A stretch of DNA of 5,100 bases from assembly GCA_031268115.1 (NCBI GenBank), contig JAIRXV010000136.1, positions 1-5,100 of the forward strand, read 5' to 3'. The notes beneath the pieces were generated by a model. The model saw only the letters and a program-made list of their open reading frames with translations. It was not told where the DNA came from and searched no databases. Position 1 is the first letter of the stretch. Each line of letters starts with the position of its first letter. The stretch is from Bifidobacteriaceae bacterium. GTDB taxonomy: Bacteria; Actinomycetota; Actinomycetes; Actinomycetales; WQXJ01. This document shows positions 1-4,677 of this stretch, one piece after another. The position numbers and the translations under genes are program-made.

Positions 1-1635
1 GGTCGCACCGGCCTGGTCCACGATTTTGGACCGATACCACGCGCTGTCTTCCCGCCGCACACGGAACGCCCCCAAGGCGGCAAGCAGCACAATCTGATCG
101 CGCGCCTCGTCCAAACCGCGCCCTTGCAATGCGAGCGCGGAAGTGTCATCGAGCCGCACTGCGGTGCGCGTACCGGGGCGGTCGCCCGTGACCTGCGCAA
201 TTGCTTGCAAGGCGTCGTATGCCGAGATGTTCCACGGATCGCGGGGGCCGTGCAGCGCGCGAATATACTCCGCTATCTGACGGGAGCGTTCGGCCAAAGC
301 CGTCCGGATTTGGCCGATTCCGGCGGCATCGAGTTGCGGCGCCGACACTTCCATCCCGTCGCGTAGACGTTCAACTGCGGCTCGCTGCCAGCCCGGGCGC
401 GGTTCAAGGTCGAGAATCGCCTCTCCAAGCCCGGCCGCGCGCAGGGTCGCCGCGACCGGATGCGAAGCCCGGCGATTGCCGGTGACATACAGGACGCAAC
501 GACCCGAACCGATTGCATCCGCAATGACGGCGGCCACCGTTTGCGACGCGGGGGCGCCGGGCGGCGCATCGATAAACACGGAATGCCCGGCGGCGGCAAC
601 GTCGAGGACATGTTGTTGATCGATACTCAGATCGCCTATCCCGCGCTCATGATCCGGGGACCGATCTGAGGTCACAACCGGCGGCAATTCTTGCCCTAAG
701 AACGCCCGGCGAGCGCCGCGATCACCCGCAAGAGCGGCGACGATTGTACGGTTTACCAACACGTCCTGTGCTGCGTCCAGATCCTCCACGATTAGCTGAC
801 CTGGGTGTTCAAACACCCCAACAATCAGCTTTTCTCGGATTCGGAAGTCCGCCAACACGGTCTTCCCCAGGTTGCCCAGACGCTCCAACACAGGGTGGGG
901 ATTGAACGAGAAACCATTGAATGCCTCGGCCGCCAACTGCGCCGCATCCACGGCAACTCCCCGTGCCCGCAACGCCCGCACAAGCACTGGGTTGACTTCA
1001 ACGGAGTGTTCCAAGGTCAGATCGACATCGCGGGGGGCATCGCCAAGTGTGATTGGACGCAGCAACACGGGTACTCGGCGCTGGATGGGAGCGAGCGGTT
1101 CGGGTTTCGTTAAAGGGACCACCGCCGGTTCTCCGTCTGAGGCGGCCAGGTGGGGTCCGCCATCGGCCCCTTCCGGCGTTGGCGGATACTCCAACCAAAG
1201 GGCAATGCCAATGCAAAGATGCGTGGGCGGCAACCCATAGCGTGAGGCGTGGTTTGCCGCGTGCTGTTGCAGGGTGCGGGCCCGCTTGCGGGCGGCAGCA
1301 AGGGCGTTGCGTTCACGCACAAGGTTTGTCAGCGGCGTTGTCCGCCCGGCATAGAGCTGGGCGATGCCGGACGGATGCGCCGCAGAAACGTCCAGCACCG
1401 TTTCCCCCAAAGCGGCAATGTCAACCATTGCGTTGGCCCCGCCCAAGCGGACCAGCTCAATTCGCCAGCGATCAACGGCATCGGCCACGTGAAGGGCGCG
1501 AGGGTCGGGCGGAGGTGCGGTTGGCGCGGCATCGGCCGAGCCCGCCGAGCCCGCGGCGCCATCTTGGGGCGGGGGCTGCGGCGCGGCGGACGCGCGCTCG
1601 GCGCGTCGGTTCGGATCTAGAAAGGCGGGCCGCAC
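1..1635 (-). CDS. Helicase-like/AAA-type ATPase, N-terminal part (runs off left edge)
   Basis: The frame is open on the minus strand from a TAA at 1645-1647 to the window edge, giving 545 codons. I choose GTG at 1635 because a TAACCT box lies exactly six bases upstream (leaderless start). ATG at 1428 would cut off a segment that looks conserved. Residues 1-48 are Pro/Ala-rich and probably disordered. From about residue 55 comes DRWRIELVRLGG, then AHPSGIAQLYAGRTTPLTNL, reminiscent of the N-terminal domain of DUF4011/AAA_11 superfamily I helicase-like proteins. Around residues 336-365, LSIDQQHVLDVAAAGHSVFI runs into DAPPGAPASQT. This sits where those proteins carry a P-loop of the type GPPGTGKSQT, followed by a strand-like GRCVLYVTGNRRA. 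The Walker A lysine is replaced by Ala363, so ATP hydrolysis is doubtful. The later helicase motifs would lie outside the window. The reading frame is secure; the family is assigned from memory of patterns, and the exact role is unknown. Confidence 0.72.
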   Translation of the reverse strand, partial: MRPAFLDPNRRAERASAAPQPPPQDGAAGSAGSADAAPTAPPPDPRALHVADAVDRWRIELVRLGGANAMVDIAALGETVLDVSAAHPSGIAQLYAGRTTPLTNLVRERNALAAARKRARTLQQHAANHASRYGLPPTHLCIGIALWLEYPPTPEGADGGPHLAASDGEPAVVPLTKPEPLAPIQRRVPVLLRPITLGDAPRDVDLTLEHSVEVNPVLVRALRARGVAVDAAQLAAEAFNGFSFNPHPVLERLGNLGKTVLADFRIREKLIVGVFEHPGQLIVEDLDAAQDVLVNRTIVAALAGDRGARRAFLGQELPPVVTSDRSPDHERGIGDLSIDQQHVLDVAAAGHSVFIDAPPGAPASQTVAAVIADAIGSGRCVLYVTGNRRASHPVAATLRAAGLGEAILDLEPRPGWQRAAVERLRDGMEVSAPQLDAAGIGQIRTALAERSRQIAEYIRALHGPRDPWNISAYDALQAIAQVTGDRPGTRTAVRLDDTSALALQGRGLDEARDQIVLLAALGAFRVRREDSAWYRSKIVDQAGAT

Positions 1636-1641
1636 CTGGTT

Positions 1642-1647
1642 AGGTTA
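1642..1647 (-). promoter_or_regulatory. Putative -10 box (TAACCT) of the ATPase gene, leaderless start
   Basis: On the minus strand TAACCT is followed by six bases and then GTG at 1635, so transcription would start on the first base of the start codon. No Shine-Dalgarno sequence precedes the GTG, which agrees with a leaderless mRNA. The in-frame stop TAA lies inside the box, so the gene cannot extend further upstream. There is no convincing -35 hexamer. The expected -35 zone overlaps the inverted repeat at 1653-1672. Confidence 0.4.
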
Positions 1648-1652
1648 CTCGG

Positions 1653-1672
1653 CCCACCCAGAGGTTGGTGGG
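1653..1672. repeat. Inverted repeat CCCACC-N8-GGTGGG upstream of the ATPase gene
   Basis: Six-base perfect arms (1653-1658 and 1667-1672) are separated by eight bases. Relative to the inferred transcription start at 1635 the repeat covers about -18 to -37, overlapping the -35 zone. That position would suit a regulator binding site, but no regulator is identified and the repeat could be chance in GC-rich DNA. Confidence 0.3.
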
Positions 1673-1795
1673 AGGCGCGTCACGAAACGGACGCGGCCAG
1701 CGGGGATGACCGCCGGGGCCGGCCAAAGACGATCGGACAGGGAGTGCGGCCCGGTGCGCTCCGCAAGGTACACGGGATAACCGAGCGCAGACCGA

Positions 1796-1801
1796 TAGGG
1801 T
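1796..1801 (+). promoter_or_regulatory. Putative -10 box (TAGGGT) of the tRNA-Arg gene
   Basis: TAGGGT fits TANNNT. It would start transcription near 1808, leaving an eight-base leader before the mature tRNA 5' end at 1816, as is usual for single tRNA genes. No clear -35 element is seen at 16-18 bp spacing. The rest of 1636-1815 holds no gene that I can recognise. Confidence 0.35.
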
Positions 1802-1815
1802 GGTCTGTTGATCCG

Positions 1816-1888
1816 GCGCTAGTAGCTCAGTGGATAGAGCAACCGCCTCCTAAGCGGTAGGTCGGGGGTTCGAATCCCCCCTGGCGCA
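1816..1888 (+). tRNA. tRNA-Arg (anticodon CCT)
   Basis: A complete 73-nt cloverleaf can be folded by eye. The acceptor stem is GCGCTAG (1816-1822) with CTGGCGC (1881-1887), containing one T-G wobble, and the discriminator is A1888. The D arm is GCTC/GAGC (1825-1828, 1837-1840). The anticodon stem is ACCGC/GCGGT (1842-1846, 1854-1858) around loop CTCCTAA, giving anticodon CCT, which reads AGG. The T arm is GGGGG/CCCCC (1864-1868, 1876-1880) around TTCGAAT. The CCA end is not encoded: the sequence continues CCGG after the A, so it must be added after transcription. tRNA 3' ends are common integration sites for genomic islands, and the accessory-type genes here begin directly downstream. Confidence 0.97.
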
Positions 1889-2018
1889 CCGGCAGAAGGG
1901 TGCGGGGGCGACCGGCAGCGCCGGGAGTTGCGGCCGGCAGCAGCGCATCGAGGCCAGCATAGAGGGTTGCCACATCCACCCCAAAGAACCGAGCGGCTCG
2001 CTCGACTTCTTGAGCTTG
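1889..2018 (-). pseudogene. Coding-like remnant, possibly the C-terminal end of an HTH-type regulator
   Basis: Directly after the vapC stop (TGA 2019-2021), and in the same frame, the minus strand stays open and reads QAQEVERAARFFGVDVATLY and then AGLDALLPAATPGAAGRPRT. The segment VERAARFFGVDVATLY looks like the terminal helices of many XRE-type helix-turn-helix proteins (pattern ARFFGVxxxxL). It has no start codon and no HTH core, and the frame runs into the antisense of the tRNA before stopping near 1827. I therefore read it as a gene tail left behind by a rearrangement, or as a former extension of vapC cut off by the TGA. On the plus strand the same stretch holds a small hairpin, CCGGC-AGC-GCCGG (1912-1924), without a T-run. 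The HTH similarity is from pattern memory only. Confidence 0.35.
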
Positions 2019-2447
2019 TCACGGCGACCAGACGGAGTGTCTCCTACACGGCCAGGCGGGTGTGATGTCAGTGTGGGAGAAGTGTTCGCCGACGAACAAC
2101 AACGGCTCGCCCGTCACCTTGGCCAGGGCATAAGCGAAGCAGTCACCGAAACTGAGCCTGGCCAGGCTGGAGTTATGCCCCCCGCGGCCGTAAGTGATGT
2201 AGGCCACCTTGAAGGCCTTCAGCTGGCGCGCGTCATACGGGACCAGCTCGATCCCCAGTTCTGTCAGCAGGTCATCGACCGCGCGTTGCGCGACCGGCTC
2301 GATCCACCTGGCGGCCACCGCAAAGAGCTCCGAGGCGGTCGCAGTTGACATGCGGAGGGGATCGCCCTCCAAGAGCTGGCGCAACACGCCGGTCTTGGCG
2401 GGCTCATCCTTGAGTAGGCAGACGATGGCGGAAGTGGCGACGATCAC
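2019..2447 (-). CDS. vapC: VapC-family PIN-domain toxin, active site apparently degenerate
   Basis: VapC toxins are PIN-fold ribonucleases that cut tRNA or rRNA and are held inactive by VapB. The 142-residue frame matches the family from end to end: VIVATSAIVCLLKDEP at the N-terminus, ATASELFAVA with Glu40, a YGRGGHNSSLARLSFGDCFA block with Asp102, and GEPLLFVGEHFSHTDITPA near the end. The family normally has Asp in the first motif (VDTSA) and Asp in the GNDF/GDDF motif. Here these are Ala4 and His122, so two of the four metal-binding acidic residues are missing while the fold motifs remain. Start GTG 2447 overlaps the vapB stop as GTGA, the usual coupling. The last 11 residues after TDITPA look like added tail. 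Family assignment is firm; loss of activity is inferred. Confidence 0.88.
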   Translation of the reverse strand: MIVATSAIVCLLKDEPAKTGVLRQLLEGDPLRMSTATASELFAVAARWIEPVAQRAVDDLLTELGIELVPYDARQLKAFKVAYITYGRGGHNSSLARLSFGDCFAYALAKVTGEPLLFVGEHFSHTDITPAWPCRRHSVWSP

Positions 2448-2692
2448 CGCGGAAGGCCGGATTCGTCGTACGGCTCTCGGTCTTCGGCCTCGGAAGTCCA
2501 GCCGGGCCTGACATGCGGCCTGATGGCCGAGAGCGTTGCTTCGACCAGGGCCAGCCTGGCTTCCGGGGCCTCGGCGGCGATGGCCGTTTCCAGCGCGCGC
2601 CTCACGGCGCCTGTGCGGGTCGTAGCCCAATGCTCAGCCATGGCCGAAGCCATGGCGTAGACCCTGGGATCCTTGATATTAAGGGAAGCCAC
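2444..2692 (-). CDS. vapB: VapB-family antitoxin
   Basis: This is the small antitoxin that would bind VapC and repress its own operon. From GTG 2692 it encodes 82 residues. The N-terminal ASLNIKDPRVYAMASAMAEH and TRTGAVRRALETAIAAE (about residues 24-41) match the DNA-binding part of Rv0623-like VapB antitoxins, which typically begin MALSIKDPE. The C-terminal part, through TSEAEDREPYDESGLPR, is the probable toxin-wrapping tail. An upstream in-frame ATG at 2725 exists but lies inside a TAGAAT -10-like box and adds an RGR-rich extension unlike the family, so I prefer GTG 2692. The stop TGA overlaps the vapC start by three bases. The antitoxin itself looks intact, unlike its toxin. Confidence 0.85.
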   Translation of the reverse strand: MASLNIKDPRVYAMASAMAEHWATTRTGAVRRALETAIAAEAPEARLALVEATLSAIRPHVRPGWTSEAEDREPYDESGLPR

Positions 2693-2699
2693 TCTCGCG

Positions 2700-2731
2700 A
2701 GTCTACCAATTCGACCTCGTCTCATTCTACC
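2700..2731 (-). promoter_or_regulatory. Tandem GGTAGAAT / GGTAGACT boxes before vapB
   Basis: On the minus strand GGTAGAAT (2731-2724) and GGTAGACT (2707-2700) form a direct repeat with 24-bp periodicity. Each contains a TANNNT -10-like hexamer. The first would start transcription near 2717 with a leader of about 25 nt. The second lies seven bases before GTG 2692 and would give a leaderless mRNA. The repeat could instead be two operator half-sites for VapB. No good -35 hexamer or strong Shine-Dalgarno sequence is seen. Confidence 0.35.
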
Positions 2732-2747
2732 CTACGACTCATTTCGC

Positions 2748-2771
2748 GGGCGCCCCCCTGCCCCGGCGCCC
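2748..2771 (-). terminator. GC-rich hairpin downstream of the lipoprotein gene
   Basis: A seven-base perfect stem, GGGCGCC (2748-2754) with GGCGCCC (2765-2771), has a ten-base loop. It lies 36-59 bp beyond the lipoprotein stop and just upstream of the vapB promoter zone. There is no T-tract after the stem on the minus strand, so it is at best a non-canonical terminator or a transcript-stabilising hairpin that separates the two transcription units. Confidence 0.35.
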
Positions 2772-2806
2772 CAGCGGATTCCCTGGTGGATCGTGTGCGA
2801 TGGCGG

Positions 2807-3541
2807 TTACTGTGGACCTGCGGTCGCGATACCCTCACCGGAGTCGTCTTGCGCGTTCCAAAAGGCCCGGGCTTTGTCGTAAAGAATATCGGTCAGCTCG
2901 TTATAGTGCGTAACCGTGGGAGAAAGCCGGGCGTTCTCGTCTTCACTGGACCCTTCGCCATCGGCCATTTCCTGAGGAACTTCTATAGCGATAGACGGGT
3001 CCTGAACAAAACTCTTCTCATCGAAATCGGGTTGCGCCACGCGTTTGGCCTGTTCTTCGTTGAAATCCGGGCACGCATCAATAACTGCGCGCAACAGATC
3101 GGCGGAGGTGTCGAACGGGATGACCGCTTCGGGGTTGGTGGCGTCGACCATGAGGAAGTAGTCCTCGTTCTGGGCGTGGGTATTCCAGGTGGTCAGGTTC
3201 GGATCGTCGCCGCCATGGTCGAACTCCCCGGATTTGCCGGGCAGCGCAGATCCGCCCTCGCCGGGGATGCCTAGCAAGACGTCAAACCCGTCTTCCCAGT
3301 CCACCGAGGCATCTCCTCCCTCGTATTCGGACAGCTTCACGGGCAGACCTGCGTCCAGGAGGCACGAGTAGAAGGCCTCGGCGCTTTGGCGTTGCGTGGA
3401 CTGGTCCTCCACATCGGTCGCTCCGGTCCCGAGGGTCGCCACCTCGCCATCGGCGCTGTTCGCGCACCCAGTGGCGCTGGCCAGACCTATCGCCGTGGTC
3501 AACGCCAAGGTGACGAATGGCAGTCGAGTAAGGGGCTTCAT
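2807..3541 (-). CDS. Secreted lipoprotein of unknown function
   Basis: The predicted protein has 244 residues. It begins with a Sec-type lipoprotein signal: charged MKPLTR, a hydrophobic core (LPFVTLALTTAIGLA), and a lipobox-like ASATGC with Cys26 as the probable lipidated residue. The mature protein would be anchored on the outer face of the membrane. It is acidic, with Gly/Asp-rich stretches such as SEYEGGDASVDWEDGF. It has only two more cysteines, Cys60 in AFYSCLLDAGLPV and Cys147 in AVIDACPDF, which may form a disulfide. I see no transmembrane segment beyond the signal and no catalytic motif that I recognise. ATG 3541 is chosen over the upstream ATG at 3700 because it has a well-placed AGGAG and a proper signal peptide, and because the upstream start would lie beyond the promoter. 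It is flanked by toxin-antitoxin-type loci but has no sequence link to them. Confidence 0.85.
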   Translation of the reverse strand: MKPLTRLPFVTLALTTAIGLASATGCANSADGEVATLGTGATDVEDQSTQRQSAEAFYSCLLDAGLPVKLSEYEGGDASVDWEDGFDVLLGIPGEGGSALPGKSGEFDHGGDDPNLTTWNTHAQNEDYFLMVDATNPEAVIPFDTSADLLRAVIDACPDFNEEQAKRVAQPDFDEKSFVQDPSIAIEVPQEMADGEGSSEDENARLSPTVTHYNELTDILYDKARAFWNAQDDSGEGIATAGPQ

Positions 3542-3548
3542 CGGGCAA

Positions 3549-3554
3549 CTCCTG
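3549..3554 (-). promoter_or_regulatory. Ribosome binding site (CAGGAG) of the lipoprotein gene
   Basis: CAGGAG is followed by seven bases and then ATG 3541. It is one of the few strong Shine-Dalgarno sites in the window and settles the start choice for the lipoprotein against the in-frame ATG at 3700. Confidence 0.75.
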
Positions 3555-3607
3555 CAAGGGATAGACAGACGCGAACTCGGAAACGGAGTGCGACTGGAGA
3601 GATGTCT

Positions 3608-3636
3608 ATTATGCCATTTCTCGCCTCCCGTTGGAA
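3608..3636 (-). promoter_or_regulatory. Putative promoter of the lipoprotein gene
   Basis: On the minus strand TTCCAA (3636-3631) and CATAAT (3613-3608) are separated by exactly 17 bp. CATAAT differs from the sigma-70 -10 consensus at one base; the -35 is weak. The start of transcription would lie near 3601, giving a leader of about 60 nt before ATG 3541. Confidence 0.45.
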
Positions 3637-3640
3637 CCAC

Positions 3641-3794
3641 GCCAATGGCCTTGGGGACACTGCCGTCGAAGTCGCGCTCTCGGGTGAACTCCTGGGCCAA
3701 TGGCCTTCATGCGGTGCCACTCGGCGAATTCAATAAGGTCTACTCGCACCGCTTGTGGCGGCCACGAGGCAAGGAATCCCACCGGGCAATGGCC
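3641..3794. repeat. Three dispersed CAATGGCC motifs
   Basis: GCCAATGGCCTT occurs at 3641-3652 and again at 3696-3707, and a variant GGCAATGGCC lies at 3785-3794. The cores are near-palindromic; the second copy reads GGCC-AAT-GGCC. All lie upstream of the inferred lipoprotein promoter (3608-3636), within the 414-bp gene-free stretch 3542-3955. They may be regulator sites or debris of a duplicated sequence. I find no convincing gene in this stretch. Confidence 0.4.
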
Positions 3795-3847
3795 ATCCAT
3801 GTTCCACTGACCTCGGGAGCGAATGGATGGCCCTTCGCTAGGCGGCA

Positions 3848-3909
3848 GCTGACCCTGGTGTATGCGGTCTTGATCAGGTGGTGTGCCTTCAGATGCTTCG
3901 GCGCCAAGG
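3848..3909. repeat. Direct repeat copy A (about 62 bp, UUCG-hairpin element)
   Basis: This aligns without gaps to 4616-4677; by hand count 47 of 62 positions match (about 76%), including an identical block TGCTTCGGCGCCAAGG. Weaker similarity continues a little past the end. The plus strand can fold GATGC-TTCG-GCGCC, here with one A-C mismatch in the stem. It lies 46 bp beyond the minus-strand stop at 3956-3958. The differences from copy B do not concentrate on third codon positions in any obvious frame, so it looks like a DNA or RNA element, not shared coding sequence. Confidence 0.7.
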
Positions 3910-3955
3910 ATTGCAATCGCACTTCTTAGCCCCCTACCGTCGCGGGCAGGCTGGG

Positions 3956-4138
3956 TCAGTCGCCGCCCGCGTGTTCGTCGCCCCACCGTGCGACTGCGGT
4001 TCGGTAGACGGCGTGCCCTTGGCGCTCGCCGAGTGCCAGGACGCGGATCGCGTCCGCCAAGTCGGGGTTGGTCTGGTTCGTGGCGTCGAGGTCCGCTTCA
4101 GCGTCTGGACGCCACGACTCTGCGAGGGCCGGGCGGAG
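3956..4138 (-). pseudogene. Broken frame downstream of the RHH antitoxin gene, possible partner-gene remnant
   Basis: After the RHH stop (TGA 4141-4139) the same minus frame continues for 60 codons to a TGA at 3958-3956. It includes LAESWRPDAEADLDATNQTN and LADAIRVLALGERQGHAVYR, ending ARWGDEHAGGD. The composition looks coding, but it has no ATG or GTG start. An ATG at 4142-4140 overlaps the RHH stop in the classic ATGA arrangement but reads only MTPPGPRRVVASRR and stops at 4098. Joining the two frames by one base near 4113 would give a partner protein of about 65 residues beginning MTPPGPRRVV and entering WRPDAEADLD. Alternatively the TGA is a nonsense mutation that shortened a longer RHH protein. 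I cannot assign the family; it is not recognisably a PIN or RelE toxin. Confidence 0.4.
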
Positions 4139-4420
4139 TCATGCGCCTTGTCGCCCCGATCGCCTGGCGGCCAACCGAGCGCGCACGGGATCGCCGGGAA
4201 CATCTGGGCTCAGATCGCGCAGGCGCTCGGTGGCGAGCGCGCGGTCCGCTTCATCCTGCGCCTGCTCGGCCCACTCGTGGATGACTTCGCGGACAAGCCT
4301 GGACACGCTCATCCCCTTGCCAGCCCGTGCGGAGGCCATTCGCAGGGTCCGGTAATCGTCATCGTAGATTTCAACTGTGATCCTGGTCTTGTCGGGAGGT
4401 GTGGTGACGCCGGTACTCAT
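4139..4420 (-). CDS. Ribbon-helix-helix (CopG/VapB-type) antitoxin-like regulator
   Basis: This 93-residue protein has the layout of an RHH antitoxin. A short beta strand TRITVEIY (residues 12-19) would contact DNA. Helix A covers about 21-33 (DDYRTLRMASARA), and helix B follows the turn GKGMS at about 38-52 (VSRLVREVIHEWAEQ). A charged tail follows (QDEADRALATERLRDLSPDV), of the kind that binds a partner toxin. ATG 4420 is chosen because the RHH domain starts right after it and a TATCGT box lies exactly six bases upstream, giving a leaderless mRNA. A TTCAC/GTGAA palindrome over that box is a likely autoregulatory operator. No intact toxin gene follows: the next frame is broken. A stand-alone CopG-type repressor is the alternative. 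Confidence 0.82.
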   Translation of the reverse strand: MSTGVTTPPDKTRITVEIYDDDYRTLRMASARAGKGMSVSRLVREVIHEWAEQAQDEADRALATERLRDLSPDVPGDPVRARLAARRSGRQGA

Positions 4421-4423
4421 GGA

Positions 4424-4438
4424 TTCACGATATGTGAA
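4424..4438. promoter_or_regulatory. Palindromic operator TTCAC-N5-GTGAA over the RHH gene -10 box
   Basis: TTCAC (4424-4428) and GTGAA (4434-4438) are perfect five-base arms around GATAT. On the minus strand the -10-like hexamer TATCGT (4432-4427) lies inside the palindrome, six bases before ATG 4420. An RHH dimer bound here would block RNA polymerase, which fits the negative autoregulation usual for antitoxins. No clear -35 or Shine-Dalgarno sequence is present. Confidence 0.5.
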
Positions 4439-4561
4439 AATGCCGGTCGCGCCCGCCGACCGGCACACGGTGTTGGCCTCCGCAGATGACAGACGATCTG
4501 TAACTGGTCGGCGCCGGCCCGGGCGCAACCACGAGCATCCGACCCGCACCGCGATCCGCGC

Positions 4562-4582
4562 GGGGCGTGGGGCGTGGGGCGT
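4562..4582 (+). repeat. Three tandem copies of GGGGCGT
   Basis: Perfect 7-bp units at 4562-4568, 4569-4575 and 4576-4582 lie in the 302-bp gene-free stretch 4421-4722. Three G4 runs alone fall short of a standard four-run quadruplex. A short palindrome AATGG-TG-CCATT follows at 4586-4597. The function is unknown; this could be a slippage-prone short tandem repeat. Confidence 0.6.
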
Positions 4583-4615
4583 CCCAATGGTGCCATTAAG
4601 AACCACCGTCACGCC

Positions 4616-4677
4616 GCTGACCTCGGTGCATACTGTTACAGTCAGTAGGTGTGCTTTCCGGTGCTTCGGCGCCAAGG
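4616..4677. repeat. Direct repeat copy B (about 62 bp, UUCG-hairpin element)
   Basis: This is the partner of 3848-3909, at an exact 768-bp offset without gaps. Here the plus strand folds a full five-pair stem, GGTGC-TTCG-GCGCC, capped by the stable UUCG tetraloop. The complementary strand would have a C-A mismatch, so the structure favours plus-strand RNA. The copy also contains a perfect palindrome ACTGTTACAGT (4632-4642) that is not kept in copy A. It lies 45 bp beyond the yafQ stop, the same relative place as copy A beyond its upstream frame. Confidence 0.7.

Noticed and set aside
1053..1643. Plus-strand 196-codon open frame
   Set aside because: It is antisense to the helicase-like gene, Arg/Pro-rich as expected for a GC-rich shadow frame, and has no recognisable domain.
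1912..1924. Terminator for tRNA-Arg at CCGGC-AGC-GCCGG
   Set aside because: The stem has five pairs and no T-run follows, so it is too weak to call as a terminator.
1819..2022. Minus-strand 67-codon frame ending in GGIRTPDLPLRRRLLYPLSY
   Set aside because: The end is the well-known false peptide produced by translating the antisense of a tRNA gene; the rest lacks family features.
2513..3274. Plus-strand 253-codon open frame
   Set aside because: It lies opposite vapB and the lipoprotein gene, crosses their intergenic gap and shows no coherent domain; the minus-strand genes explain the sequence.
3542..3700. N-terminal extension of the lipoprotein from ATG 3700
   Set aside because: It would bury the signal peptide 53 residues inside the protein and place the start upstream of the inferred promoter, while ATG 3541 has a good AGGAG.
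3740..3922. Small minus-strand protein sharing LAPKHxKAHxL with the frame at copy B
   Set aside because: The similarity is the DNA repeat; base differences between the copies are not concentrated at third codon positions, so coding constraint is not supported.
4562..4582. G-quadruplex from the GGGGCGT repeats
   Set aside because: Only three G-runs are present in the tract; a standard intramolecular quadruplex needs four.
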